Assembly: GCA_035048495.1 (NCBI GenBank) | Contig: CM068540.1 | Coordinates: 18,646,829 to 18,710,828, forward strand | Direction: 5' to 3' | Length of the DNA: 64,000 nt | Origin: Euptelea pleiosperma | Taxonomy: Eukaryota > Streptophyta > Magnoliopsida > Ranunculales > Eupteleaceae | Shown here: positions 1 to 9,972 of the stretch, in pieces | Numbering within the stretch: the stretch's first letter is position 1 | Layout of the letters: each line of letters starts with the position of its first letter | Translations under genes and position numbers: made by a program | Notes under the pieces: model-generated | Told to the model about the DNA's origin: nothing | What the model saw: only the letters and a program-made list of their open reading frames with translations | Databases searched by the model: none

Positions 1-250
1 AAGGACTTCATTCAGGCCTAGAGTTTGCCAAAGGTTCCTCTATTCCACTTTTTTATTTTATCCTTTGCTGACTTTTGTTCTTTGGCCACTTGGTAAGCAC
101 TAAACCCCTTAATTTTCTCCTCCCAAGCATCTTCCACTATCATTTTGCAGCCACTTTCATGAGCCCACAGGATGGGTGCATTGTTAGATCCTAAATTTGA
201 GAGGTGAAGCAATGAAAGCCTCAGGGAATAGGGTCCTCCACTCACCATTT
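1..250 (-). pseudogene. L1-type LINE ORF2 fragment (endonuclease/RT linker region)
   Basis: A minus-strand reading frame (18-248) ends in the pattern seen between the endonuclease and reverse transcriptase domains of plant L1 LINEs: a run of Lys/Ala-rich helix followed by KIKKWNRGTFGKL. The equivalent in intact elements is typically LKxWNxxxFG. Below position 18 the frame meets a stop, but similar residues continue off the left edge, so the rest of ORF2 (RT, RNase H) should lie outside the window. It is a dead fragment. Family assignment rests on motif recognition only. Confidence 0.5.
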
Positions 251-479
251 GCTATTGCCCAAAAAAAAAAAATCTAAGTCTGTAAGTCCAGCTATGTTAG
301 TGAAATTCTAATAATTCTTGCAGCTCCTCTACCAATCATTTGTTTCCAAAGCACCTTCAGCATTTGATTTCGGGGATCGCCATGGATTTGATGTGAGGAT
401 GGGTGCTTCTGGTGTCTTGATAGACGATGTCCACATCAACATTATTATACCAGATAGCCTACTCCATGAGAGTTGATAC

Positions 480-643
480 CATGGTTTTAAATTTCGATTT
501 CAATAACCATTTCGGTGAGGTCCAAAACCGAATTTTCAGGCGAAAATTTTCAAATTTCGGTGGATTTTGCTTTATAAAGCTATATTTCGGAGATTTCGGT
601 ACTCACCAAAACCAAAATTTCAGCGCCAAAATTTAAAACCTTG
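480..643. mobile_element. H-family hAT-like MITE (copy H1)
   Basis: A 164-bp element begins CATGGTTTTAAA and ends TTTAAAACCTTG, giving imperfect terminal inverted repeats of about 11 bp. It is flanked by a perfect 8-bp duplication GTTGATAC (472-479 and 644-651). Eight-base TSDs are characteristic of hAT superfamily transposons. The interior (repeated TTTCGGT/AAATTTCG words) differs from most other H copies, which carry GTTATAACGG words, so only the ends are shared. No coding capacity. Confidence 0.75.
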
Positions 644-1600
644 GTTGATACACCACCTGCATAACCCAACTTCCTAACCTTTCTTTCACTAGAGACCACA
701 TCCGCTTTAGTTTAAGACACAATATCTTGTTTTAGGTCTAATGTGGGTTTGGATTGCCCGCGAACTGCTGTCGATTTGCCACTCTCATGGCAGTTCCATG
801 CCAAAATGTTCATTTATCACCTAAGGGTGGATAAGGGCTCGCCACCCGGCCTCACCTGTTTATTCATTGAACATGAAGCATAAAGGACAGAATCTAGAGT
901 TACCTATTACTGTGGTCCAAGCTCAATCCAATTTTCAAAAGTTCCAGTGTTGTTTTCCATTGCAAGGTTTGTGGTCTACCCCTGCTTTTTCTTGTCGAAC
1001 AACATCATCTCCGACGATTCAATGCAATTTGTATGCTCTCCCTCTAATCACTTGAGTGTAGTAGTTGATTTAGTAGTGTTTGATAGTGGTTCAATTTCAA
1101 TGGTATAGGTGATTGGTTTCGGGTTTGGTTTCGAGTTTGGGTTCGAGTTTTGGTTTGAGTTTTTGGTCATTTCTTGGGTCGGGTTTTGGATTTGGTTAGG
1201 AATTTTTAGGTCGAAATTTGGTTTCAAGCTTTGGTTTGAGTTTTTGGTCATTTCTTAGGGTTTAAAATATGCATGGAAGAACATCGCGGCATTAAAATTT
1301 GAGATAACTACTCATAAACACATGGAGAGGTGAGAACCCTGTCTCTTTTCTTACTAAAATTTTCAAGCCTCCTCTAATGGAGCTTCTTCTTCTCCTCTTT
1401 CTTTTATTTGCTAATGAGGAATTCAGGTTGTGAGAGATGGAGTTTTCTTATAGGAGTACGGAAATCAAAGTCTCGGTTAGACACCATTTTTGGCAGACCT
1501 AGAAAATTCCAAGTTGTGTGACTTGGCATTACCAAATGCTAGAAAATATCCAACTCGCATGAATTTCGAATCTCCCATATACAAGTGGCACGCTCAAAAA
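644..1600. other. No gene seen; GT-rich low-complexity patch
   Basis: No convincing gene. Between about 1085 and 1262 the plus strand is a G/T-rich degenerate repeat built from words like GGTTTCGAGTTTGGG. The phrase TTTGAGTTTTTGGTCATTTC occurs twice, about 78 bp apart. Short open frames here look like by-products of this composition. Confidence 0.5.
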
Positions 1601-1604
1601 CTTG

Positions 1605-1775
1605 ACCTAAGTGACACACTCTTAGAGATCACTGACCTTATAGATGTTTGGCCCATCCCTAGGTGGACCTACGTACCAAAATTCATCCTCATTAGTAATT
1701 TTATTTTATCCATTGGGTTAGAGTCTTTTTCACAGTTTATTTTTAACTGTGTATTTTGAGCATTATTTTGGAAGT
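1605..1775. mobile_element. M-family foldback MITE, left half
   Basis: Contains the left-arm signature of the M family: CACTCTTAGAGATCACTGAC, then a diverged GATGTTTGGCCCATCCCTAG. The inner sequence with CTCATTAGTAATTT follows, but there is no matching right arm before the next copy starts. It is a half element lying head-to-tail with the next one. No TSD is recognisable. Confidence 0.6.
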
Positions 1776-1784
1776 AGCACATTA

Positions 1785-1935
1785 TTAAAGACCATTGACC
1801 GTATGGATGTTTGGCCCATCTCTGGGTGGACCGACAGGCACAAAATCAGCCTAATTAGTGATTTCTAAGCATTTAATTAAGTCGTTTTGATGGGTTGATT
1901 TTTAACTATGGAATTTGAGCATCACTATATATTTA
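1785..1935. mobile_element. M-family foldback MITE, left half (tandem)
   Basis: A second left arm (GACCGTATGGATGTTTGGCC followed by CATCTCTGGGTGGACC) lies in the same orientation directly after the first. It is again followed by the conserved inner phrase ATTAGTGATTTCTAA but lacks its right arm. The two halves probably arose from one element plus internal duplication or deletion. Confidence 0.6.
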
Positions 1936-2107
1936 GCATGCAACTCGAGGTACATTAATTTTTGGCCAATGAAAAGCAACACCACCATGCATGTTTGTGG
2001 ACCTTGGACCATGTGATCATTACTATTTTCATAATGGTGTGAGTACGAGAACTTTTATTAATTTTTATTTTTTTGCAAAATTGAATTTTAACATCAAATA
2101 ATTGGTG

Positions 2108-2388
2108 CCATGTTGATGCCATGTGGCCACTCTTAGCGACCACTGACCATATGGATATTTGGCCCACTCCTAAGTGGACCCACATACTAAAAGTCATCAT
2201 GATTAGTAATTTCTATCCGTAGGAGTAGTCTTTTTCTTGGTTTACTTTTAACTGTGGATTTAGAGCATTATGATCCAATGGTTAGAAATCACTAATCAGG
2301 CTGCTTTTTGTTGCGTAAGCCGGCCTAGGGATGGACCAAAATCCATACGGTCAGTAGCCTCTAATAGTGTGGCATGTGGCTCACACTG
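2108..2388. mobile_element. M-family foldback MITE, both arms
   Basis: The left arm (GACCATATGGATATTTGGCC, 2144 onward) and a right arm (reverse complement, ending near GTGTGGCATGTGGCTCACAC) are separated by the usual AT-rich centre with GTGGATTTAGAGCATTA. Both arms are diverged and the outer ends are worn, so no TSD could be assigned. Confidence 0.7.
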
Positions 2389-2936
2389 TGTTCCGTTTAT
2401 CATCGTTTATGATGGACGTTCGTCATGGAAGGAGTTCACGTGATGACAGATAAGGAGAGTCGGCTAAAGAAGGGGAGAGGAGAGCTGGCGTCACACTCAT
2501 TAAATGCATTTGGTGGGTAAAGACTAAAAGAACCCTGTTACTAAATAGAAAGTTTAAAAAGAAAATAATGAAAACAGGGACATTTGTAGAATTTATGAGA
2601 TTGCCGACATAATGCAAGAAGGATATTTTTGTCCATTAATAAGTAGAATAGATTTCATTAATGGTAGATGATACCCCCTTTAATTGCTCAATTTATGTGA
2701 GAAAACCTTTGATCTTTAGCACTGGAGAGCAAGTTTTGATACACCACCATGATGCCCTTATTTCTATTCAATCGTATATTAATAAGGTCATCAGGCTCCG
2801 GACGACTTGCCTTTTTGACAGGCTCCTGGGACATGCCTTCTCGGGCGTGGATTACACCAGATGCTTCCTTCATTTTGTAAGTAGTACATGATATAGTGCT
2901 GTGCTGTCTAAATCGGTTTTGAAAGAGAAAAAGCAG
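2389..2936. other. No feature recognised
   Basis: Unannotated spacer. Short open frames on both strands lack recognisable domains, start context or splice structure. Confidence 0.4.
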
Positions 2937-2939
2937 TAA

Positions 2940-3246
2940 GGCTGTGTTTGATTGCAAGGAAAATTTTTCCGAGAAAATACATTTGGGATATGCCTTAAAT
3001 GGCTGCTTGATTGCAACTGAGAACACATATTTCAATCATGTGAGAAAATAAAGGTGTATTTTCATGTGGAAATAAATTCTCACCTATCTGGATGGGAAAT
3101 GAATTCCAGGCTTAGTAGGAAAAATTATCTAGATTTAAATGGTTTGTTAGGGAAAATTATACAGATTTATACTGGCTATCTAATAATGGACAGTTGTGTT
3201 TTCCTAGGGAAAATGCAATTTTCCCACTTCCTAATCAAACACGGCC
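2940..3246. mobile_element. Harbinger/Tourist-like MITE
   Basis: A 307-bp element has inverted ends GGCTGTGTTTGATT and AATCAAACACGGCC and is flanked by a 3-bp TAA duplication (2937-2939, 3247-3249). The 3-bp TWA TSD and GGSYNTGTTTG-type ends match PIF/Harbinger (Tourist) MITEs. It lies 11 bp from the TSD of the next M element. No coding capacity. Confidence 0.7.
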
Positions 3247-3279
3247 TAATAGAATTATAGAGAAGAGAGTAAATTAAAC

Positions 3280-3307
3280 CTTCGCTCACACCGAGGTGTG
3301 AGCGAAG
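3280..3307. repeat. 13-bp-stem hairpin in MITE arm
   Basis: CTTCGCTCACACC is followed after two bases by its exact reverse complement. It sits inside the left arm of the M element; the right arm keeps only one side (GGCTTCGTTCACACC). Confidence 0.6.
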
Positions 3308-3383
3308 CCGATCACAGCCCACAATATGAGCCATATGGCACACTCTTAGAGGGCACTGACTGTATGGATGTTTGGCCAATCAC

Positions 3384-3641
3384 TGTTATGTTATGTGGAG
3401 CCTAATGAGTACTTCATAGCAATTTTTTTTTGGACGTTTTCATATTTCTACGTAGAGATACGAAAACCCTAATTTCGTCTTGGGATTATATATACCTCAG
3501 TTGATCATAGAACGAATATCCCATTTTGTATTGAGTGTTTGTTTTGCCCTAGAGCATAGAGTGTGGATCCGTGGACGTACCTCAATCTAGAGGGAACCAC
3601 GTAAATCTCTGTGTTGCGGTTGATTATTGCATCTCCCAACA
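3384..3641. mobile_element. Short solo LTR (258 bp) nested in an M element
   Basis: The sequence starts TGTTATG and ends CCCAACA (TG...CA, with TGTT/AACA inverted ends). It has a perfect 5-bp duplication ATCAC (3379-3383, 3642-3646). Removing it restores the M arm (CCAATCAC joined to TAGGTGGACC), so it is a clean insertion. A TATATATA stretch near 3488 could be its promoter. No internal region or second LTR is present, which fits a solo LTR left by LTR-LTR recombination. Length and ends suggest Ty1/copia. Confidence 0.8.
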
Positions 3642-3957
3642 ATCACTAGGTGGACCCGCAAACCAAAAATCAGTCTGATTAGTGATTTACAGCCTTTGGA
3701 TCTTTGCACCCAAATAATGCTCAAATTCCTACGGTTAAAATCAAATTAACCATGAAAATAACTTCAATCCAACGCTTATTGAAATCACTGATCAGGTTCA
3801 TTTTTTATTTGTAGGTCCACCTAGTGATTGGCCAAACATCCACACGGTCAGTGTCCACTAAGAGTGTGCCACGTTACTCGTACTGAGGGCTGTGATCGGC
3901 TTCGTTCACACCGGCCGGGGCAGGGTGCATGTGAGAGAAGGTTTACTCTAGAGAAGG

Positions 3958-5578
3958 CAATGGAGATGAACAGTTTCGAGCACCGACCCACGTAGTTATT
4001 GGGAAACATGTCAAAATTCTAATTTGAAAAAGGAAGCTTCGTCTTCTCTTAGCGACTCCCAGCGGAACCACTCAGTCTGGAAGAAGCCTCTGAACCACAA
4101 GCACAAGGGAGCATTTTGAAACTCAAAATCGTTTACCTTTCTTCAATGGAAACTTGAGTGGGTATCCCATGATATGGATAGGTTATGACTGGATCACAAA
4201 CTTGAGTGGAATGCGATAATAACCATTTGATCCAAATTGAATGGTGTATAGACCGTATACAACTGAGAATTTTTGATCCTAGATCAAGGACAGATTGCCA
4301 TTATGTGGGACCTAATATTGCTAGCCTCTAGGACCCATATTGGTCTCAAAAGAGACCATATCTAGGCCCCAACCCAATTAAATAGTCCTTACATGAGACA
4401 TAAAGTTAGGTACTAGCCTCTAAGGCCGATGAATAAGTCCAGAACCAATGTTACTGGCCTTCTACAAGTTGGGTTGGTAATTGGATAAGAAAATTAAGTC
4501 CAAAGGTGTCTTCAATAACTAGTTGCAATAGGTTTTTAATTTCTAGTTATTATATGTATTCAAATTTTAGTCGTACTGGGTTTTCTAATTTAATTTGTAT
4601 CATGCTTATGTAGGCATACAATTAATTAAATAATTATAATAATAATCTCAGAAATGTAATACACTAATATAATCCTCAAAACAAACCCCAAACATGGACC
4701 CACCAAACTTTAAATAATAATAATTTATTTATTTCTATGTAAATTAAATACCTAATTTTCAAAACTAATTCCGATGCTCAAAATAGTGAAATTTCAAAAT
4801 TTTTATTAGACGATGATTTGATCACAAACATAAAACAAAGATTTCAGAACATCAAATTGATCGCGATTTCGACATCAGAGTAAAAAGTTACGCCGTGAAT
4901 ACTTTTAAAAAAAGTAATAATTTATCTAAATATTTAAAGGACGAAAATACTCCTAATTTGATATTTTTCAAAAATAAATCTCTAAAATATTATAGATTAT
5001 TCCTGACATATATATAATAATAAAAGAATTATCAAGTAAGTTAAATTAAGATGTATAAGTCAAATAAACCCTAATTACAAAAGTACCATTCTGACAGACA
5101 ATTAACCAAAAACCCTACAAGTCGAAAAACAAAGTTTCCAAGTTATATGAAAATAAAAAAAAAATTGAGTGCTACCGGCACGTTTGACACTAACGGTTTA
5201 CGTCAATTGGAGTTTAGAAAAAAATCGAGTTATTACAGTTCCCTTGTGGACGAGTGATGTAATTAAGGGTTTCTATTACCTTAAATGCGCCATCACCTAC
5301 ATAAACTAAAAGTCTATGTGCTTATGGGTGAATGGCATGCGTGTGAAAAATAATAGAGGTGCACTCCTACGTGTATAGTTATATGGTCATGCTAGTTATG
5401 TATGTGGCTAGACACATTAAACGCGTTACAGGCAAATGCAATGATGCTTCTAGGTAGAAATCATAGTCATTTCGCCTTCGTATTAGGCTAACTTAAGAGA
5501 TTTTTCTACACCAAAAATCAATATAATGAGGTGATCTTGGCCATCCAATTTATAAAATATTTGTACATTTTCGTAGCT
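3958..5578. other. AT-rich spacer, no gene seen
   Basis: No long open frame, repeat family or RNA gene was recognised. Composition becomes very AT-rich from about 4600 to 5100. Confidence 0.45.
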
Positions 5579-5586
5579 GTATTAAC

Positions 5587-5960
5587 CATGGTTTAAAAAA
5601 CGGCCGTTATAACGGATTCGGACCTACCCCGTTAAGTTATGTACCGTTAGAATGCCAAAAAAATAACAGCAGTTATTTTCCTTATTTTTCGCTATATTCT
5701 GTTTTTTTCATTATTTTTCATTTTTGAAAATTTGAATCTCAACGCCATTTTTCCTGTTAATAGAAACCCATAATTGCATCACTCGTCCATTCCCGTTAAT
5801 TTAAATCATTTTTTCATTTGAATCTCAACGCAATTTTTCCCATTATTTTCTGTTTTTGCCCTGAACGTTACAATTCGTTCGTTATAACAACCGTTATAAC
5901 GAAAAAAACGGTAACGTCCTCAGTCCGTTATACCGCTATAATGACCCCTTTTAAACCTTG
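5587..5960. mobile_element. H-family hAT-like MITE (H2)
   Basis: A 374-bp element runs from CATGGTTTAAAA to TTTTAAACCTTG. It is flanked by GTATTAAC (5579-5586) and TTATTAAC (5961-5968), an 8-bp TSD with one mismatch. The interior is typical of the family: ACGGCCGTTATAACGG near one end, TATAACGAAAAAAACGG near the other, AT-rich between. Confidence 0.75.
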
Positions 5961-6035
5961 TTATTAACAATTATATTTTGTTTATTCTTTGGTTGGCAAT
6001 TACGAGAAGAAAGACATTTCCTTCAATTTGAGAAA

Positions 6036-6410
6036 GGAAAAAGATGTAACAAGGTAAGCCTGAAACTGTAGCAAATGCGGAAGCACGATTTTTGTTACTC
6101 GCCACTGTCATCTGGGCCCACTGACCGCATGGATGTTTATCCCACCCCTTGGTGGATATACACACCAAAAATCACCTTGATTGGTAATCTATGACCATTA
6201 GATTTTAGCATTTTTTAGAACTTTTAAGGCGTTCTTATAGCCGTTGAATGCAACCTGATGATTAAACAAGCTGATTTTTGGTATGAATGTCTATTAAGGG
6301 GTGGGGTAAACATCCATGCGGTCAGTGGGTCCAGATGGCAGCGGTGACTACCAAAAATGCCGCTTCCGTAAATGAAAAGATCTCAGGTATACCTTGTTAC
6401 ATCACGACCC
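6036..6410. mobile_element. M2-subfamily foldback MITE with perfect 9-bp TSD
   Basis: The ends share GATGTAACAAGGTAWRCCTG in inverted orientation and the flanks are a perfect 9-bp repeat TTTGAGAAA (6027-6035, 6411-6419). The inner arms (CACTGACCGCATGGATGTTT and its complement) relate it to M, but the outer termini differ, so it is called M2. The terminal hairpin potential is long. Non-coding. Confidence 0.8.
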
Positions 6411-6644
6411 TTTGAGAAAAAGAGTTTCTAAGAAACGTGAACCTTGAACCCAGAAAGCGACGACGTAACTACGGAATCGGTTTCCCGCTAACTCTGGTTA
6501 TATTTTTTTTCTCTCTTATTAATTATTAATCCATCTCACGTCAACAACTCTTAACCTGTGTTTTAAAACTGAATAATGCTCACAGGGTTATCCGCAAAAC
6601 AAAGTTGTGCAGTGGAGGCTATTGACCGTTGGACTCAAAGAGAT

Positions 6645-6945
6645 CTACGGAATTAGAGGACTCTGACCGTATGGATCTTTTTCCACTCCCTAGATGGACA
6701 TGCAAGCCAAAAATCACCTTGATTAGTGATTTCAAACCTTTGGATCTTTGTGCCTCAAATAATGATCCATAATGCTCAAATTGCTATAGTTAAAACCAAC
6801 CCATGAAAATAATTCCAATCTTACACTTAGAAATCACTAATCGGGCTGATTTTTGGTTTGTAGGTCCACCTAGGGATTGGTCAAACATCCATACGGTCAG
6901 ATTTCTCGAAGAGTGCTCATATTGCCCTTTCATCGGCCACCAGAA
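6645..6945. mobile_element. M-family MITE upstream of the CML gene (1 of 4)
   Basis: The left arm (CTCTGACCGTATGGATC) and right arm (GGTCAAACATCCATACGGTC) flank the standard centre (AATCACTAATCGGGCTGATT). The outer ends are missing, so no TSD was found. Confidence 0.65.
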
Positions 6946-6947
6946 GC

Positions 6948-7305
6948 TTCTCTCACAACGCACATTTAGACCACGTGGCACACTCTTAGTGGACGCTGAC
7001 CGTATGGATGTTTGGTCAGTCCCTCGATGGACCTATAAACCAAAAATAAGCCTGAGCAGTGATTTACAACCTTTGGATCTTTGCACCCAAATAACGCTCA
7101 ATAATGTTCAAATTCCTACCGTTAAAATCAATCCATGAAATAACTTAAATCGAATCGCTTAGAAATCACTGATCAGTCTGATTTTTTTATTTAGAGGTCC
7201 ATCAAGGGAGTCGAGGGACTGGCCAAACATCCGTACGGTCAGCGTCGACTATGAGTGTGTCACATTACTCGTATTGTGCGCTGTGACAGAAGTTTTACTC
7301 CAAAG
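6948..7305. mobile_element. M-family MITE upstream of the CML gene (2 of 4)
   Basis: The ends are CAGAAGCTTCTCTCACAACG and CGCTGTGACAGAAGTTTTAC, with good GTATGGATGTTTGGYC arms and a CCACGTGG G-box core at the left inner end. TSD not certain. Confidence 0.65.
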
Positions 7306-7424
7306 TTTTAAGTATGGTACTATGGTTCAGATCATCAGGTTTGTACAATTTAGGAGTTGCGGTCCATCGAAGAGGAGCAAAACTTCGCTGACCACGATAA
7401 TCAGCGGCACTGCGGACTGCGGAC

Positions 7425-7740
7425 TGCAGCCATTATGGGCCACGTGGCATACTCTTAGAAGATGATACCGTATGGATGTTTGGCCCATCCCTAGGTAGAT
7501 CTAGATACCAAAAATCAGCCTGATTACTGATTTCTAAGGGTTCAATTGGAGTCGTTTTCACGGTTGATATTTTAACCGTGGAATTTGGGCATTAGCTACA
7601 AAAGTCTCCAATCCAAAGTTTAGAAATCACTATTCAACCTGTTTTCGGCATGTAAGCCCACCAAGGGATGAGCCAAACATCCATACGGTCAGTAGTCTCT
7701 AATATTGTGCCACGTGGCTCATACTTTGGTCCGTCAGCAA
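7425..7740. mobile_element. M-family MITE upstream of the CML gene (3 of 4)
   Basis: Both arms are well preserved (GTATGGATGTTTGGCCCATC at left; complement ending ACATCCATACGGTCAGTAGT at right). Each arm carries GCCACGTGGC. Terminal sequences beyond the G-box are diverged. Confidence 0.7.
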
Positions 7741-7781
7741 AGTTCTATTTCACCCAAGAGATGCTTAGAGCCTTAGAATAG

Positions 7782-8153
7782 AGTAAAATTGTGCCACTAG
7801 TTTCTCTGTCACAACGCACAATATGAGCCACATGGCACCCTCTTACTGGAATCTGACCGTATGGATGTTTGACCAGTCCTTTGGTGGACCTGCAAACCCA
7901 AAATCAACCGGATTAGTGATTTAAAACCTTTGGATCTTTGTACTCAAACAATGCTCAAAATACTACCGTTAAATTAAACCAATAAAAATAACTTCAATTG
8001 AATCGTTTAGAAATAACTACTCAGGCTGATTTTTGGTTTAGAGGTCCACTGAGAGACTGACCAAACATCCATACAGTCATCATCTACTAAGAGTGTTCCA
8101 CGTGGCTCTTATTTTGCGCTGTGACAGAAGCAACTGTGACAGAAGTTCTGCTC
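7782..8153. mobile_element. M-family MITE with perfect 9-bp TSD in the CML promoter region
   Basis: A 372-bp element begins GAGTAAAAT and ends GTTCTGCTC. It is flanked by a perfect 9-bp duplication CTTAGAATA (7773-7781, 8154-8162). Its right end is only about 90 bp upstream of the TATA box of the calcium-binding gene. The right arm ends with a short duplication of CTGTGACAGAAG. This copy best defines the family's ends and TSD length. Confidence 0.8.
8098..8105. promoter_or_regulatory. G-box (CCACGTGG) supplied by the MITE
   Basis: CCACGTGG is a palindromic G-box/ABRE-type core recognised by plant bZIP and bHLH factors. It lies about 140 bp upstream of the TATA box and comes from the M element's arm. 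That it regulates the gene is inference. Confidence 0.4.
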
Positions 8154-8242
8154 CTTAGAATACAGTTTCTTGAATGGAGCCGCACACGGGACAAAACAAC
8201 ACCACACTTTCAAACGCAAACACACCAAACAAATCCATTAAG

Positions 8243-8250
8243 TATAAATA
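8243..8250 (+). promoter_or_regulatory. TATA box of the CML gene
   Basis: TATAAATA lies 193 bp upstream of the start codon in a T/A-rich context. It predicts transcription starting near 8275 and a leader of about 160 nt. Confidence 0.55.
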
Positions 8251-8410
8251 TATGAGACTAAATTGCATAGAGGAAGGTTCCTGGAAGCTCACTATGTTAC
8301 TTCCCACCGTATTTCCTCCATTTAACCACCCCTCCCTCCCCACTCTTTCCTCTCAATCTCGGAATCTCGGAATCTCCTCTCTCCTTCCCTTTCTCTCTCC
8401 TTTTTTCTTT

Positions 8411-8430
8411 CTCTTCTCTTCTCTTCTCTT
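8411..8430 (+). repeat. (CTCTT)4 pyrimidine tract in the leader
   Basis: Four CTCTT units end 5 bp before the start codon, within a longer C/T-rich leader (about 8370-8430). Such tracts are common in plant 5' leaders. Confidence 0.7.
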
Positions 8431-8435
8431 CAGCG

Positions 8436-9110
8436 ATGAAACTCGACAAACTCAATCCCAAACTTCTTTTTCGCTCAAAAAAGAGCAGATCTGTCTCTGG
8501 ATCGGACACGCCTTGGTTCAGTTCCGGCTCATCTTCTTCGTCGTCCGATGCATCATCCACCAATCTCAAGGGCAGTTTAGGCACACCGAAGAGCGTGCTC
8601 CCCTCACACTCTCAGTTTCTCCAATCGAAATCTAACGAGATATCGGAAGAGTGGTCTGATTTGCGTGATGCTTCGTCCGATAATCAGTTCGAACTCGAAC
8701 AAGCATTCAAGCTCATCGACAAAGACGGTGACGGAAAGATAACGAAGCTTGAACTCGAGACCCTGCTTAGCCGGACCGCAGTCGAGCCTCCGAGCGAGAA
8801 GCAGCTGATGTTGATGTTGAAGGAAGTTGATCGTGATGGGGATGGATGTATAACCTTAGAGGAGTTTCGAACCATCAGCTCGGCTTTTGGTCCGGCTCAT
8901 GGATCCGAACTCCGTGACGCTTTTGATATTTTTGACGTCGATCGTGACGGTAAGATTTCCGCTGACGAGCTCTTGGGGGTGTTTAAGTCTATCGGGGACG
9001 ACCAGTGCACGTTAGAGGATTGTCGGCGCATGATAGGAGGTGTTGATACAGACGGTGATGGGTTCGTGTGTTTTGAGGATTTCACGCGTATGATGGAACA
9101 GCTTAGGTGA
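8436..9110 (+). CDS. CML36: Calmodulin-like EF-hand calcium sensor (CML35/CML36 type)
   Basis: Single-exon gene, 224 residues. It should bind Ca2+ and relay signals to target proteins; no enzymatic domain. The N-terminal third (about 1-80) is a Ser-rich, basic, probably disordered tail, and the opening MKLDKLNPKLLFRSKKSR resembles the CML35/36 group. Four EF-hand loops follow: D95-E106, D132-E143, D167-E178 and D204-D215, paired as 1+2 and 3+4. Loops 1-3 have Asp at positions 1/3/5 and Glu at position 12. Loop 4 has Asp at position 12, which in other EF-hands favours Mg2+ or lowers Ca2+ affinity. The start at 8436 follows a C/T-rich leader and gives the expected length; no upstream in-frame Met was preferred. 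Lack of introns is usual for CMLs. The symbol is a subgroup assignment by resemblance, not proven orthology; CML35 is equally possible. Confidence 0.92.
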   Translation: MKLDKLNPKLLFRSKKSRSVSGSDTPWFSSGSSSSSSDASSTNLKGSLGTPKSVLPSHSQFLQSKSNEISEEWSDLRDASSDNQFELEQAFKLIDKDGDGKITKLELETLLSRTAVEPPSEKQLMLMLKEVDRDGDGCITLEEFRTISSAFGPAHGSELRDAFDIFDVDRDGKISADELLGVFKSIGDDQCTLEDCRRMIGGVDTDGDGFVCFEDFTRMMEQLR

Positions 9111-9300
9111 TCTAAATGAAGACTCTTTTATGTCCCATGAAATTTGGGTGTACCATTATAGGGTGAGTCGAGTCATATTTTGGATCAGATCAATCAATCA
9201 ACGGCTGAGATCGACCAAACGATCAAATTGACAAGTTGTGTACTATCTTTAATGTCTGCCATATATATATGAGTAGTCATCAAATCAATGAAATATATCT
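9111..9300 (+). other. Probable 3' UTR of the CML gene
   Basis: Unique AT-rich sequence follows the stop. A near-consensus polyadenylation motif AATGAAAT near 9287 sits after a T-rich stretch; no perfect AATAAA is visible, so the exact end is uncertain. From 9300 to 9480 nothing further was recognised. Confidence 0.3.
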
Positions 9301-9554
9301 CTCATTTGCAATTGCTAAATAATTTGGCAAATCAGGTTGATTATCTCTTAAATTCAACAAAAAGTACTAGATGTAGATCGAACGGTCCACGAGAACATGA
9401 TCATCGAATGTAATATATATACCTAGTTTGAAACACAGGTTAACACACGATTATCAATCTTTTATGTGCCTCCACATCTTTAAGCTGGGGTCACCCACAT
9501 AAAAACATCAGGGGTATGAAGTTTGAACCAAAATACCGTGATATTTTTAGTTTG

Positions 9555-9713
9555 GGCACCCACTTCATCTTCTCCAAACCCCTCACCCCACCGTCCTCCC
9601 TCTCTCTCTCCACCGCACTTTCTCTCTCTCCCTCTCTCTCTCCTCACCCTACTGTCCTCTCCCTCTCCATGATAGTCGAGAGGAAGGCGAAGGAGGTGGG
9701 GACAACAGCCATA

Positions 9714-9753
<40 letters not shown>

Positions 9754-9892
9754 ATGGCTGGGGTTTGCAGAACCAAGTTCTGCATGTGGCACTGTGAGGT
9801 GGCGGTCGTGGCTGTGAAGAAGACGAAGTGGGGGGGGGGGGGGGAGAGAGAACGGTGAGGTGGGGTTTGGAGAAGACGAAGTGGGTGCCCAT
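9555..9892. repeat. Inverted repeat with CT/GA microsatellites and a G15 run
   Basis: The left arm at 9555-9595 (GGGCACCCACTTCATCTTCT, continuing) is matched by its reverse complement at 9850-9892. Between the arms are CT microsatellites (dense at 9716-9751), a second short GAAGACGAAGTGG copy and an uninterrupted 15-G run at 9830-9844. It may be a foldback transposon; TSD not identified. Confidence 0.55.
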
Positions 9893-9972
9893 GAAAGTGC
9901 CCGAACATGGTCCCTAAAATGGGACTGGGTGCCACTCAAATCTGCTATACCTCGTTCTTTTATATTTCATTA

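Larger units (their letters stand above)
3267..3948. mobile_element. M-family MITE with 9-bp TSD, split by a solo LTR
   Basis: The outer ends are GAGTAAA and TTTACTC. The flanks are TAGAGAAGA (3258-3266) and TAGAGAAGG (3949-3957), a 9-bp target duplication with one mismatch, which points to a Mutator-like transposase. Both arms hold GTGTGAGCGAAG-type and CACAGCCCACAATATGAGCC words, then the GTATGGATGTTTGGCC core. The element is 682 bp because a 258-bp LTR is inserted in its left arm; without it the length is about 420 bp. Confidence 0.75.

Noticed and set aside
8174..8635. 153-residue plus frame overlapping the CML start
   Set aside because: Runs through the promoter, the leader and the N-terminus of the CML gene in another frame; no domain, and the CML frame is clearly the real one.
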